Below the pieces are notes generated by a model. It ran no database searches, was not told where the DNA came from, and worked only from the letters and a program-made list of their open reading frames with translations. Shown here in pieces: positions 44,742 to 55,350 of a stretch of 64,000 nucleotides of DNA; position 1 is the first letter of the stretch; each line of letters begins with the position of its first letter. The translations under genes and the position numbers were made by a program. The DNA comes from Neoceratodus forsteri (Eukaryota > Chordata > Ceratodontiformes > Ceratodontidae). The stretch covers positions 495,865,501 through 495,929,500 of the forward strand of contig CM057451.1 of the NCBI GenBank assembly GCA_016271365.2, read 5' to 3'.

Positions 44742-44862
44742 TAAGCCACTCGGGGGATCTGGGTTATCGGGGGCTTTACCATGGCTGGCGAGGATTTACC
44801 CACGAGGTGCACCATTCCAGCTGTGGTAAATCCCCCGATAACCCACACCCCTTCGTGGCTTA
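44742..44862. mobile_element. Small hairpin element
   Basis: TAAGCCACTCGGGGGATCTG and GGGTTATCGGGGG are mirrored as CCCCCGATAACCCACACCCC and TTCGTGGCTTA, giving arms of about 50 bp around a short centre. A TA dinucleotide at each end may be part of the repeats or a target duplication. It looks like a miniature inverted-repeat transposon. Confidence 0.65.
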
Positions 44863-44867
44863 TTAAA

Positions 44868-44955
44868 CTAATCACTTAATCTCCCTGAGCTCATTGGATG
44901 CTCCTGGAAACAAGCTTTGAGTCAGTGTACCTTTCCTGTCCAATATTCTAAAATA
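44868..44955 (+). mobile_element. SINE/LINE H-type 3' tail
   Basis: CACTTAATCTCCCTGAGCTC, then CTGGAAACAAGC, CAGTGTACCTTTCCTG and an AATAAAAGG end match the 3' half of the SINEs here and the LINE H terminus. Confidence 0.55.
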
Positions 44956-45024
44956 AAAGGAAAAAACAGTAGGCAGAACAGCACCACCTAGTGGGTCAGT
45001 TGTGCAGGGCAGGCAGGGAAAAAC

Positions 45025-45246
45025 TTTTTTTTTTTTTCTAGTCTTTGGTAACCAGGTAAGGCCCACTAGGCACAAGCGCCTGTTTTCAGGGGCGACCTGG
45101 GAGCACTGGTTGGTTAAGTGACTTGCTCATGGGTCACACGGTATGCTAATGGAGGTTGTGAGAATCAAACTCAGGTCTAGTCTGCTGGATGTACCAAGCT
45201 CATTGACACCTCGTTCCTCTAACCTCTAGACTATACTGCCAGCCCA
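45025..45246 (-). mobile_element. tRNA-headed SINE with LINE H-type tail
   Basis: Read on the minus strand: head GGCTGGCAGTATAGTCTAGA with a B-box-like GAGTTTGATTCTC, a middle part GTGTGACCCATGAGCAAGTC followed by ACTTAACC (a MIR/CORE-like phrase), and a tail with GAAAACAGGC and CCTGGTTACCAA followed by an A-rich run. It is about 220 bp and nearly full length. Related copies lie at 48,575, 53,700 and 63,655. Confidence 0.8.
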
Positions 45247-46104
45247 ACTTGGGAGTAAAGCACTGGTGCCATATGAATGGACTGGGCAGAGTATGCAGCC
45301 CACCACCCACCAGACTGTGCTCATTGGGAGTGGAGGTCGGCACTCCAGCTGGGACCCCACCACAAGAAGATATGCTGTGGAGGATGCTGGGGGTCAGTTG
45401 GATGGGGCTGTGTGGTTGCCCTTGCCCAAAGGAGGATAATGCCGTCCCCATTACCACTATGCTCACATTTTCTTTACTATCAAGCACTCCTTGGTTAGTC
45501 ACTCACTACTACTGTCATACTGCATGTCTGGGTAGAAAAGATCGTGGGGTTCAAATTGATAATCTGTTTAAGCTAATTGGTGGGGGGGAGGAGTGGAAGC
45601 TAAACTGGGAAAAAGGAAAGAAACAGTTTTTCTGTTTTTTTTTCCTAAAAAAAGCAACTTTGGTTTTTTTAAAAGGAAAAGAAACCTGAACAGTCATCCT
45701 TAGTACAGCAGACCTGATGAGCTTCTTGCTCAGAAAGCCTCAGTCCCAAAATGCAAAAGAGAAAATATTAAAACCCTAATAAAATATTTAGCATGCGTTC
45801 ATGCCTCAGAATATTAATACTTTGCATTCCTGCTACTTGCACTCTGCTGACCTTCATTCTCCAGTGACCTTGTTTACGGTATTTGAAATTGCAGGCTGCA
45901 TCCTTAATAAGGCCCGGCGAGAGGGGCACTCACCACCCTGTCTGTTAACCAACTTTAAATAAAAAGACAAAAAAAATGTTTCCAGATACCTGCCTAAAGG
46001 GTTCATTACTTATTTATTTACCGCTGTTCATTTTTTTTGCAATTTATTTTACTCCAGCTTGCCTAGCCGAGATGCTGCATTTCATCTTTCAGTGGAGTCC
46101 TGCT
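45247..46104. other. No gene recognised
   Basis: The 146-codon frame at 45,249-45,689 has no domain and ends in low-complexity lysine/phenylalanine sequence, so I do not call it. AT-rich homopolymer runs follow. Confidence 0.4.
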
Positions 46105-46215
46105 TCTAGCCCTAATTTCACACAAGGGATTGGAGGTCAAGTGACTTGCTCACAGTCATACCATGAGCCAGTGGCTGTGGTGGGGTTCAAACCTATCACC
46201 TTTTGTATGAGCTGA
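46105..46215 (-). mobile_element. Partial tRNA-headed SINE
   Basis: On the minus strand it reads AGGTTTGAACCCCACC-like sequence, then GTATGACTGTGAGCAAGTCA CTTGACC, the same head-to-middle order as the other SINEs. The 3' tail is missing. Confidence 0.55.
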
Positions 46216-46264
46216 TAAATAGGTACTATATTTGTGGGATACTTAAAGCTGCAGTTTATGTTTA

Positions 46265-47960
46265 AAAAACATGTTTTATATATACAAGCATATGAACATA
46301 CGAACATATGAATCTGCAGCAGAAACAGACCTCATGGTCTATCGAGTCTGCTCGAGTGCACAACTAGCACCCCTACATTGCAGCTGCCCCACCCATTCAC
46401 CCCTCTCTCCTCCAGAAAGTTCCCAGCACTATTTACCTAGCCACACCCCCATGCCCTGTTCCGTGCCCTTTTAAAACTACCCACCATCTTACATGAAATC
46501 ACCCCCTCTGGTAGGGTGTTCCATTTCAACACCACCCTTTCTGTGAAGTAATGTCTCCTCATCTCTCAACTAAATCTGCCTCCTCTAATCTTAGCCTGTG
46601 CCCTCTTATGTCCTTTCCCTTCCTCAGATTAAATAACCAATCAGTGCTAGTTTTGTTGATCCCCCTTCAAGAGCTTGAACTTTTCAATCATATCCCCATC
46701 CCACCTCTCCTCCAGGGTGAACAAACTCAGATCCCTTAGCCTGTCCTCGTAGGTTCTGCCTTCCATCCCCCATATTATTTTTGTCACCCTACGCTGCACC
46801 CCCTCTAGCAGTCTAATATGCCTCTTCAGATACGAACGCCAGTACTGCACGCAGTACTCCAACTGCGGCCTGACAAAGGACCTGTAGGGGGCATGATAAC
46901 TTCCCTATGCCTGGATGAGAATCCCCTTGCAATACACCCTAGCATCCTGTTAGCCTTAGCTGCAGCTTTCATGCATTGAACAGAGTTGTTCATGTTCTCC
47001 CTTACCATCATCCGTAAGTCTTTCTCTTCCTCGGTGACCCCCAGCTTCACCCCCCAACCAGTATTCCCTCCTTGGGTTCTTGGCCCCGAAGTGCATAACC
47101 CTGCACTTCTTTGCATTGAAGCCCAGTTGCCACTTCGCTGACCACTCCTCCAGCTTGGTTAGGTCCCCTTGTAGTTGTTTCCACCCATCAACTTCATCCA
47201 CTACTGTCCCCATTTTAGTATCATCTGTAAACAGACTGATCCTGCTCTCAACTCTGTGTGAGATATTCGATATGAATAGCCCAAACAACACCGGACCCAG
47301 CATAGAGCCTTGCGGCACTCCACTCATCACTGACCTAGGTGTTTAGAGTTCCCCCACTACCACCACCCATTGCTGCCTCCCCCTTCAACCAGTTCATGAT
47401 CCAGTTAACCAGCTTCGCCCCCACCCCCATGGATTCCAGTTTCCCCCCAGCCACCCATGAGGCACTGAATCAAGGGCCTTGCTGAAGTTCAAATATAGGG
47501 CATCCATTGCATGGCTGCTATCCCGCTTCCTTGTTATCCAGTCATAATACTCTCTTAGATTGGTCTGACAAGATTTCCCTGAGACTAACCCATGCTACTG
47601 CCCATCCTGGAGGCCATTCACCTCAAGAACTGACACCAGTCTGTCCTTCAGTATTGCTTCCATAAGTTTACCCACTGTGGACGTGAGACTGACAGGTCTG
47701 TAGTTGCCTGGCTTGTCCCGTGGGCCACTCTTGTGTATAGGCACCACATGGGCCACCCTTCAGTCCTGTGGCATGTAGCCTGTGTCCAGAGAGGTACTGA
47801 ACAGTCCACCAGCAGCCTGGCCAACACCTCCACCATCTCCCTCAGCACCCTGGGGTGAATGCCATCAGGACCTGGTTCCTCGTCCACCTTTAGTGTCTTC
47901 AGACCTTCTAGTACTCTACTCTCATCAATCATTCCATCAGTCATCACTTCTACCCCACCC
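46265..47960 (-). mobile_element. LINE G: CR1-like LINE, 5'-truncated
   Basis: On the minus strand the element ends in a TATGTTCGTATGTTCATATG tail at 46,265-46,315. Frames give: GPDGIHPRVLREMVEVLARL (47,648-47,947), SGVPQGSMLGPVLFGLFISN and LFTDDTKMG (catalytic FADD changed to FTDD near 47,220), FNAKKCRVMHFG, then YLKRHIRLLEGVQRRVTKII and YEDRLRDLSLFTLEERW (46,647-46,862). Same family group as LINE D but a different subfamily. The RT middle (47,350-47,650) is frameshifted. Confidence 0.85.
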
Positions 47961-48574
47961 TTTGTTTCCCACTTTCATCTTTGAGGCCCTGACACAGGGA
48001 ATTACACATCTATCAGATTGGCCCACTTGTCCCTGATGTCCAGAGTTGCTACTTTCTTCGGCAGTCAGTTTCCATGGAAGCACATCAGATGCTGACCACT
48101 GAGTGTGCCATCTCTGCTTGGGTACTTCTCTTAGTTCCAGTACGCTACCACCAGCTGAGATAGGGGTTTCCCAACTTTCTCTTCCTGTAGTGTCCTCGGT
48201 TACATCTGAGTGGACAAGACTCTGACTAGAACACATACAATACACTGACTCATGGATTATGAAGAAAACAGGAATGATGGAGCCATATTTGCACCTTGGT
48301 TGCAGCTCAGTGGTTCGGCCTATCTACTCATCATCATTTCAGAGTAGGTTCATTCCTTTAGATAAAACAATAATGGTTCTACAATGGCATCTACATGTAT
48401 CATTGCCCTCTTTTCACTTTGAAACTCTACGGCCTGCTGTTTTCAATTTTCAGCTCTGTGTCTCTGTCTGTTTTCCAATCTGTTCTCACAAACCCTCCAC
48501 TAGGGAAGCTTTGAAAGAGCTACACCTTCCAGACAGCCTCTGGAAGCAAAGCTTCAACTCGCCAAAACAAACTA
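47961..48574. other. No gene recognised
   Basis: The first part may be the linker upstream of the LINE G RT but is not readable. A 110-codon frame at 48,259-48,591 has no similarity. Confidence 0.35.
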
Positions 48575-48752
48575 GCATTTTTTTTTGTTAATTGTTTCAT
48601 AATTGGATAAGGATCATTAGGCACAAGTGCCTGTTTTCAGGGGCAACACAAGAGCACAGGGGTGATTAAGTGACTTGCTCAGAGTCACACAGTATGCAAG
48701 TGGAGGTTGTGGGAATCAACCCCAGGTGTGCCGGATGTACCAAGTTCATTCA
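48575..48752 (-). mobile_element. tRNA-headed SINE, head truncated
   Basis: Same family as 45,025: AAGTGACTTGCTCAGAGTCA CAC and GGCACAAGTGCCTGTTTTCA GG are shared, along with the GTACCAAG.TCATTCA phrase. The outermost tRNA head is missing, and the T-run at 48,575 is its tail. Confidence 0.75.
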
Positions 48753-49214
48753 TAGTTTCAAATTGCCTTTCAGAATTTCTTTTTTAATTTCCCAGAATCC
48801 CAAATAGCATTTCTATGTAAACTGTTGAATACTATTCTGCTGCTTACCTAGTTTGCAGAAAATGATTCTGCTGTTTTTGGAAAATGAATCCTCAGTTTAC
48901 ATAAACTGCTAAATTCTGTGGTTTATGTAAATTTTGGATTACTTATTCCACAGAATTACATGGGATTGCCGAAATTCCACAGAATTCCTGAGGATATTGA
49001 ATAAAAAAATTCCTCACAGCTTTATTTTACACAAATCCATTGGACTTCTAATAAAGCTTTTAAGTATCCATCATAAAAACTAGAGCTGCAGATTTGGTTC
49101 CAGAGAATCGAACACCTCAAGCTTTGGGTGCTCCATTCTCACTGTCAGAAATCTTTTGGCCAGAACTTGATCTTTTAGGCCACCTCACCAATAAAGCTGG
49201 CGAAGGCAGCACAA
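48753..49214. other. No gene; self-complementary AT-rich words
   Basis: CAGAATT, GAATTC and CCACAGAATT-type words recur at 48,775-48,990, and a similar cluster lies at 52,790-52,990. I cannot assign them to a family. Confidence 0.4.
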
Positions 49215-49804
49215 TTAATTATTTTTTTTAATTTATTTAAACACTTGGTAACCAGGAATGGTACACTGAACTTGGGCTTGTTTCCAGGTGCGACCCAGGG
49301 AAGGAGGTACAGCAAAATTATAATCATGTCTCAAGCATTTTTCGTTAGAGATGAACAGGCAGTGGGGAAAAGTACTTGTACAGAAATGCCAAGGCACAGC
49401 AGGACAGTGTATACAATACAAAATAATTAATACAATACAGTACGTAAAGAAACATACATGTGAAATACAAAATAGTTAGTACAGTACATAAAGGTGTTTA
49501 TAAAAGTGGTTGAGATGCATTCAATCATACACTAGTTGGACATACGTGTGAATTGTGAGTGCGAAAGCTTTAGTGAGATGATTGGGCACCAGAGTGGCAG
49601 GAGCATGAAGGGGTGGTAGTGTGCGAAGTTGCTGTTTGATAGATTCGAAGGAGGCAGAATTTCTTAGTAAGGGGGAAACAAAGGAAGGGGAGTCTGTAGG
49701 AGAAGGCAGATTTGCCCAATATGGAGGAAGGTAGAGACAGCGAAAAAGTTCAGGTATCCCTGGACCTTAGGCCATATGGGGATGGATTAGCTGGGGACAG
49801 ATTC

Positions 49805-50233
49805 TTAAGAGAGGGTGGGCGGTAGCAGATTGAACCAGTATTTGGCTCTAAGTGCAATAGAGTGGATATAACGGTGATGAGAGAGGGATGCTAGGCCAAG
49901 GGATACGTAAAGGGAGCAGTGGTGCGTTCTGAGAGGAGAATTTGTGGTGAAGCGGCAGAATGCATTCAGAAGGATGTCTAGTCTGGATAAAGACGAGACA
50001 GAGGCCATGCTGTAAACCACATTGGCGTAGTCGAAGATGGGCATGATCATCTTGTTTAGAATTTTGCATCTGACTGGCAGAAGGAGGGCTTCCCTTTTGC
50101 AGTATAGTATACCTAGCTTGGGGCGAAGCTTTGCGGTGATGGCTTCTATGTGGGATGAAAAAGTCAAGTGGGAGTCAAGCCATACTCCTAGGTATTTGCA
50201 TGTTGTAACTGAGTTGAGGGGTGTATTATCCAA
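49805..50233 (-). pseudogene. LINE H RT C-terminal domain
   Basis: CKYLGVWLDSHLTFSSHI, LNKMIMPIFDYANVVYSMAS and LNAFCRFTTNSPLRTHHC match the thumb and C-terminal region of L2/CR1-type RTs and parallel LINE I at 31,960-32,290. The frame is open for 142 codons. Confidence 0.88.
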
Positions 50234-50616
50234 TGAGGTGATAGGAGGGGGACTCTAGCCAGTTTTTGTGTGGTCCTAAAAGTCATAGACACTGTTTTAG
50301 AGGTGTTTATTCTCAGTTGATTGGACTGAAACCAGGTCTGCATATTGAAGAAATCCCTTTGAAGGTTGGATTGGATAACGTCTAAGACAGGCCCTGAGAA
50401 GAAAAGTATGGTGTCACCGACATACATATGTATCCAGGAGCTAGAGCATATTAAAGGGAGATCTTTTATAAAGATTGAGAAGAGGATAGGGCCAACGATA
50501 GATCACTGGGGTATACCAGCTAGAATGGGGAGGGGAAGGAGGAGGAGTTTCCTATTTTAACAGATTGGAGCCTGTTACTTAGGTAGGAGTTGAACCACTG
50601 AACTGTGGGTGGAGCT

Positions 50617-50840
50617 AGGCCTACTGCCAATGTGGTTTACAGCATGGCCTCTGTCTCACCTTTATCCAGACTAGACACCCTTCTGAATGCATTTTGCTGC
50701 TTCACGACATGCTCTCCTGGATTTAATCAGGGGAGCATGGTGGTCCCACAATGTACTAGCTGCACATTCGAGCAGACTTGATAGACCTCTAGGCCTTTAT
50801 CTGCTGGCAAATTTCGTATGTTCGTATGCCTCAAACTTGG
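50617..50840. other. Composite insertion in the LINE H RT
   Basis: Three pieces are joined. 50,622-50,705 is an inverted copy of 49,948-50,030. 50,712-50,748 is a direct copy of 51,728-51,764 (CTGGATTTAATCAGGG.AGCA). 50,765-50,832 is a short plus-strand CR1-like 3' tip ending in TTCGTATGTTCGTATG. Both copied sources are in the same LINE H. Confidence 0.75.
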
Positions 50841-51573
50841 TGAGGAGGTGGGAGTGGGAGACTGAATCGAAGGCCTTCACCAGATCAACAAAAACTACTG
50901 CTGTTAAGTGTCCTTTGTCAGAGGCAGAATGATTGTGCTCCATTACTCGCAGCAGGGAGGTAATTGTGGAGTGGTGTTTTCTGAAGCCTGACTGGCAAGG
51001 GGAGAGGAAATTGGTTGATATAAGGAACTCTGAGAGTCTGGACAGGATAAGTGTTTCCTGAATTTTGGCAAGGGCTGGTAGGAGAGCGATCGGTCTGTAG
51101 TTTCCAGCACCGAGGGGGTCACCACCTTTATGTAGGGGGATAACACCGGCCGATTTCCAGGCTTGTTGGACAGTACCAGAAGTGAAGGACAGATTTAGAA
51201 GGTGGGAAAGATTTGGCACTATTACCAGGGCAGACAAGAATAACAGCTTGGGGTGGATCCCATCAGGACTGGACTTGGTGAGATTTAGGGAGCAGAGGGC
51301 ATCCAGGACTTCCTGCATGGAGATAGGTGTGAACAGGAAAGTGTTGCTACGCGAGTTGAGAGGGGTTTGGAGGGGGCTGGTCAGGGAGGGCACAGGAGGC
51401 AAAGAATTTACTGTATTTAGTATGTTGGCAATGCCAGCGGTATCTGGGATAAGTTGGCCATCTTGCTTTGGGGCAGGTGTGTTGGATAGAGTGGGTGGTC
51501 CAGCAGGGAGTGTATCACCTTCCAGAAGGAGGAAGGGTGTGCGTTTTGTAGATGGATTTAAAGTATTCAGCAT
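50797..51573 (-). pseudogene. LINE H reverse transcriptase, N-terminal part
   Basis: This open stretch of 258 codons includes LTKSSPDGIHPKLL, VIPLHKGGDPLGAGNYRPIA, LSPCQSGFRKHHSTITSLL and AVVFVDLVKAFDSVSHSHLL, where the first catalytic aspartate (VDL.KAFD) is intact. The frame ends within the composite insertion. The remaining blocks, including a degraded VGD in place of YADD near 50,427, lie in the following frames (50,188-50,427). Family assignment is firm. Confidence 0.9.
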
Positions 51574-52385
51574 TTGCCCATCTTATGGCCTTTGTGCAGG
51601 CATTCCTGAGAGCGTCATAGAGTTGTCTGGATTGAGGGGTTTGAAGGGATTTGAAATGAGGCCATGCCTTGTCTCGGGCTTTGCACTGGGCAATAAGTGG
51701 GTCAGAAATCCAAGGCTGGTGGTGCTTATTTACCCTGGATTTAATCAGGGAAGCATGGTGGTCCCACACCTTGGAGAAGATGTGCAGAAATCGAGTGAGT
51801 GCTGTGTCAACATCTATAGCTGAATAGATCTAGTGCCAGCCGGTGTTTCTTAGGTTGACTAGGAGGGCAGAGGTGTCAAGTGAATTTAATGGGCGTATTT
51901 TTATATACTTTGGAGCAGATTTGGGTAGCTGGGTTTTCCTGATGCAATAAGTGATGCAGTGGTCACTAAAGGCATTTGCCAGTTTGCCAGCAGAGGCTAT
52001 TCTGTGCGGGTGAAAGAAGAGGACCCAGTCTATAAGTGAGTGGCTTGAGGAATGTGAATTGTAATAGGTGGGCTCTGCAATTAACTGAGTGAGGTTTAGA
52101 GACTCGATTTTGGAGGTAAAGGCTTTGGAGGAGGGGTAGTCAATCAAGGTTGTAATCCCCCAGTAGTATTATTTTAACTGTTCCTGCGAGTTGGAGAAGG
52201 GCAGTGAGGCATGAGACAAGTGAGTCATGGGCTAGACAAGGGGAGGCATAGATCACCCCTATGAAAATTGGGAGGATGGAGGGGAGGGCGATTTGCATGA
52301 GGAGGAGTTCATGTTTCTTTATTGGAGATAGCGCACAATGCTTGGGACCAAAGAAGCTGACACTTGCAGTAGATAAAAAAAACAT
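51515..52385 (-). pseudogene. LINE H endonuclease and linker
   Basis: Frames at 52,140-52,385 (FIGVIYASPCLAHDSLVSCL, KIILLGDYNLD), 51,830-52,147 (LNLTQLIAEPTYYN, SLIDWVLFFHPHRI, ANAFSDHCITYC) and 51,515-51,769 (QPWISDPLIAQCKARDKAW) follow each other with frameshifts. GDYN (usual GDFN) and SDH are the APE-like endonuclease motifs. The N-terminal SETW region is not readable, so the element is probably truncated near 52,440. Confidence 0.85.
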
Positions 52386-53700
52386 AAGTATGAACTGGCT
52401 GTACGAAAGGAGTCTCTAGCACATGTAGAGGTGAACTGGAAAATCAAGGGGGATCTGAAAGTCGAGAGAAAAAAAATGCAACCGTAGTTAAAATTTTGTG
52501 TACTCTAGGGGAGATGATAGAATTCTTGAACTAGAACTACATCTTTTCATAAAAATAAATATTCTTAGGAGTCACATAATGTACTTTTTCTATTTCATGG
52601 ATTGAAATAATAAGGTTTAACCAGGTCATATTGTCTGGAGATAGATCATCTTTCCATGCTTTTTAGCATTTAATATACCTACTGTAAGCATATGAGCTTG
52701 CTCTTGTGTAGTGGAATTAGATCATCCATCCCATATATCTTAGCCCAAAAGGCTCATACCTTCGTCTTTTCAGTAGTGCTGTGCAGAATGTGGAATTCTG
52801 CAAGTGAAATTAGCTTGGCATGACCATTCAGCTGGTGGAATTTCCACTGGAATTTTGCTGGTTCTTCATTAGAATTCTGCTAGCTGTAATCTGAGAAACA
52901 GCATTTTCCGTGGAAAATCATTCCACAAGCATTTCCATGAAACTTTGTTCCACCGGAATTTGAAAATTCCACACAGCACTACTTTTTGGTGACTGAGGAA
53001 GTGGCCTTAGTGAGGGTACTCATAATCTTATTTTAAAAAAAAATCTAAGGCCCTGCAGCTAACGTGTTCCAGGGTGCTAACAGAGATTGTGCATCTGGGG
53101 CATAAATTTTACAATTCATTCAACCTACTGGGGGTGTAATATACTCTGTATAACGTATTAAATTGTATCTGCTGAAGAAGAGAGGATGTCAGTCATGGGT
53201 GTGTTAATGATGCGATTCCTGTCTATGTTTGTAAAATTGTTCCCCAGCTTCATTACCCATTTGGCCCTGAGTTGGGAAAGATATTTGCTATAGCCTTTCA
53301 CTAAGAATTTACATATTTTGGAGCTGAATTTAGTGTGGTCTTCATTGGTAAGTATTTCCTCACTTGCTGACAGTGAAGGCTAAGATGTTGCACAGAATGC
53401 TTCAGAACTGAAGAAGTCCAAAAAAGTGAGTGCTGGAGAGACTGAATTGAATTTTTAAAGTGATGCAGTCTATCAAAGTAGTCTGAGTGAAAATGCTATT
53501 CTTTTGCTGTATTTTACAAGCTTCATCTGAAATGGAATGGGGAAGGAAACCATTTAAGTATATTAAGGAATATAATTAAATTATATGTAGGACTTTGGAT
53601 AAAATCATATACTTATCCCAGATATGGCATGCGGCAAGTGAACTCATAGATAAGTTGTTATTCTTTTTCTGTATTGGCCAGTGTAAAGCAAATGCTTTTA

Positions 53701-53900
53701 AGTTTTTGGTAACCGGGTAAGGCCTTCTAGGCACAAGTGCCTGTTTCAGGGGTGACCTGTGAGCACTGGGGAGGTTAAGTGACTTGCTTAGAGTCACACA
53801 GTATGTAATTGGAGGTTGTGGTAATTAAACCCAGGACTGCTCAATGTACCAAGCTCATTCACAGCTCGCTACTCTGACCTCTAGGATATACTGCCAGCCC
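53701..53900 (-). mobile_element. tRNA-headed SINE inserted in LINE F
   Basis: Same family as 45,025. On the minus strand the head GGGGCTGGCAGTATATCCTA lies at 53,900, then CTGTGTGACTCTAAGCAAGT CACTTAACC, and the tail CTTACCCGGTTACCAAAAAC at 53,701-53,720. Confidence 0.8.
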
Positions 53901-53989
53901 CATGTTTAATACAATCATATGAGTAGGCTTTTATCACATTGGCATCCCTGTTATTGTCAAGGACAGCAATCCCCAATGCTCCAAATCCT

Positions 53990-55350
53990 TTTTTCTGACA
54001 TTCATCAGGGGCAAAATGAATTTCAAACAACTTGTTCAGATTTCTGTTCATGAGAACCCCTAAGTATTCTATGTGAATAACCCTTTTTAAACTGATCTGA
54101 TTGGTAAGTTGAGTGGCTATCTGTATGGTTGAGGGATTCTAGTATATCTGACTTCTCCAAATTTACTTTATAGCCAGATATTGTGCCAGACTGGGTCACG
54201 AAAGATGTAAGTTCCTGGCAGGATTGGTCAGGGTTACTAATATACAGAAGGGCATCATTAGCATAAAGGCTAATCATTCCGTGCTATGCTGTCCACCTCT
54301 GCTCCTTTTACAAAACTGTTATTTCTGAGAGTAATTGCCAGTGGCTCAGTTGCTAAGACAAATACTAATGGAAAGAGTGGGAACCTCTGGTTGGTTCCAT
54401 GTTCTAGCCAAATTCTGTCTGAATAATTCCTGTTGGTAGCAGCAGATTATGACTCAATAAGATTGACCCAGGACCTAAACTTCAGGCCAATGCCTGCTGA
54501 TGTAAGAACAGCCATTATATAGTTCCATTCTAGCCTATCAAAGGCTTTTTCTGCACCTAGAAACAACATTGATATACTGTATCTGTATTTTGTGACTAGT
54601 CTAGAAGATCGACGGTGTGCCTGATGTTAGATGTCAACTATCTTCCCTTAATAAAACCATTTTGGTCATAGGGTATCAGTTTTGGAAAAATGTTGTCTGA
54701 TCCATTTTCCAAAATCTTAGAAAAAGATTTTAGCATCTGTGTTAATGGGCGGAATTGATTAATAAGACACACAGTTCAGGGGATCCTCTGCCTTCTTTTA
54801 AAAAAAAATAGTTGGCTTTATTGAATGGGGGTTGAGTACTGAGCCAGAAGATAGTTAAACAATGTCATCAAACGTAGGACAATCATGTAACTGAATGATT
54901 TATAAACGTCAGTAGGTAGGCCATCTGGACTGGGAGCACTTTACCTCCTGGTAAGTCCTTGATGGCCTTAGTTTTCTGTCTCTGAAATATTTATATCTAG
55001 GAGTTCTATTGTTCTGGTGTCTAGACAGTGGATATATAACTTCTGCATTAAATTATTGATGTTTGTTTCATTGTTACCTCGTTCTATAGAACACAGTTTT
55101 TTGTACAACTTGTAGAGCTCTGCACTGGTTTCACTTGGGGGAAGCCATTATGTTGCCTACCTCTTTCTTGATTTTATTGAAAGTTTTCTCCTCCGTCCCC
55201 TGTTTTCTCAGCCCTGATAGTAGTTAGTTCATTATATTAGTCTCTAAGCTATGTTAGTTCTTGTAGGGTTTGAGGGTCTTTTTTAGAAATATAAAAATTT
55301 TCCATCCACTTTATCAAGTATTTCTAACCTAACAGTTCCCCTTTTGTACC
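53990..55350 (-). pseudogene. LINE F reverse transcriptase (L1-type)
   Basis: Read from high to low coordinates across frameshifts: GAEKAFDRLEWNYIMAVL (near 54,540), IWLEHGTNQRFPLFPLVFVL (usual GTRQGCPLSPLLF), EPLAITLRNN, then ISLYANDALLYISNPDQSCQ (54,277 down, catalytic YADD changed to YAND) and GYKVNLEKSDIL. LFEIHFAPDECQKKGFGALG continues to 53,990. These are L1-type RT motifs, distinct from the CR1/L2 type elsewhere in the window. Confidence 0.8.

Larger units (their letters stand above)
49215..52440 (-). mobile_element. LINE H: L2/CR1-type LINE
   Basis: Minus-strand LINE with the endonuclease at 52,385-51,830, linker at 51,769-51,515, RT at 51,573-50,190 and the C-terminal domain at 50,233-49,805. 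The 3' UTR runs down to a GTTTAAATAAATTAAAA-type tail at 49,215-49,235. The last 70 bp (GGAAACAAGC, CAGTGTACCATTCCTGGTTA CC) are shared with the SINEs in this window. The RT is interrupted at about 50,617-50,840 by a composite insertion. It belongs to the same broad group as LINE I. Several frameshifts make it non-functional. Confidence 0.88.

Noticed and set aside
45249..45689. 146-codon plus-strand frame
   Set aside because: No domain; its C-terminal part reads through A/T homopolymer runs.
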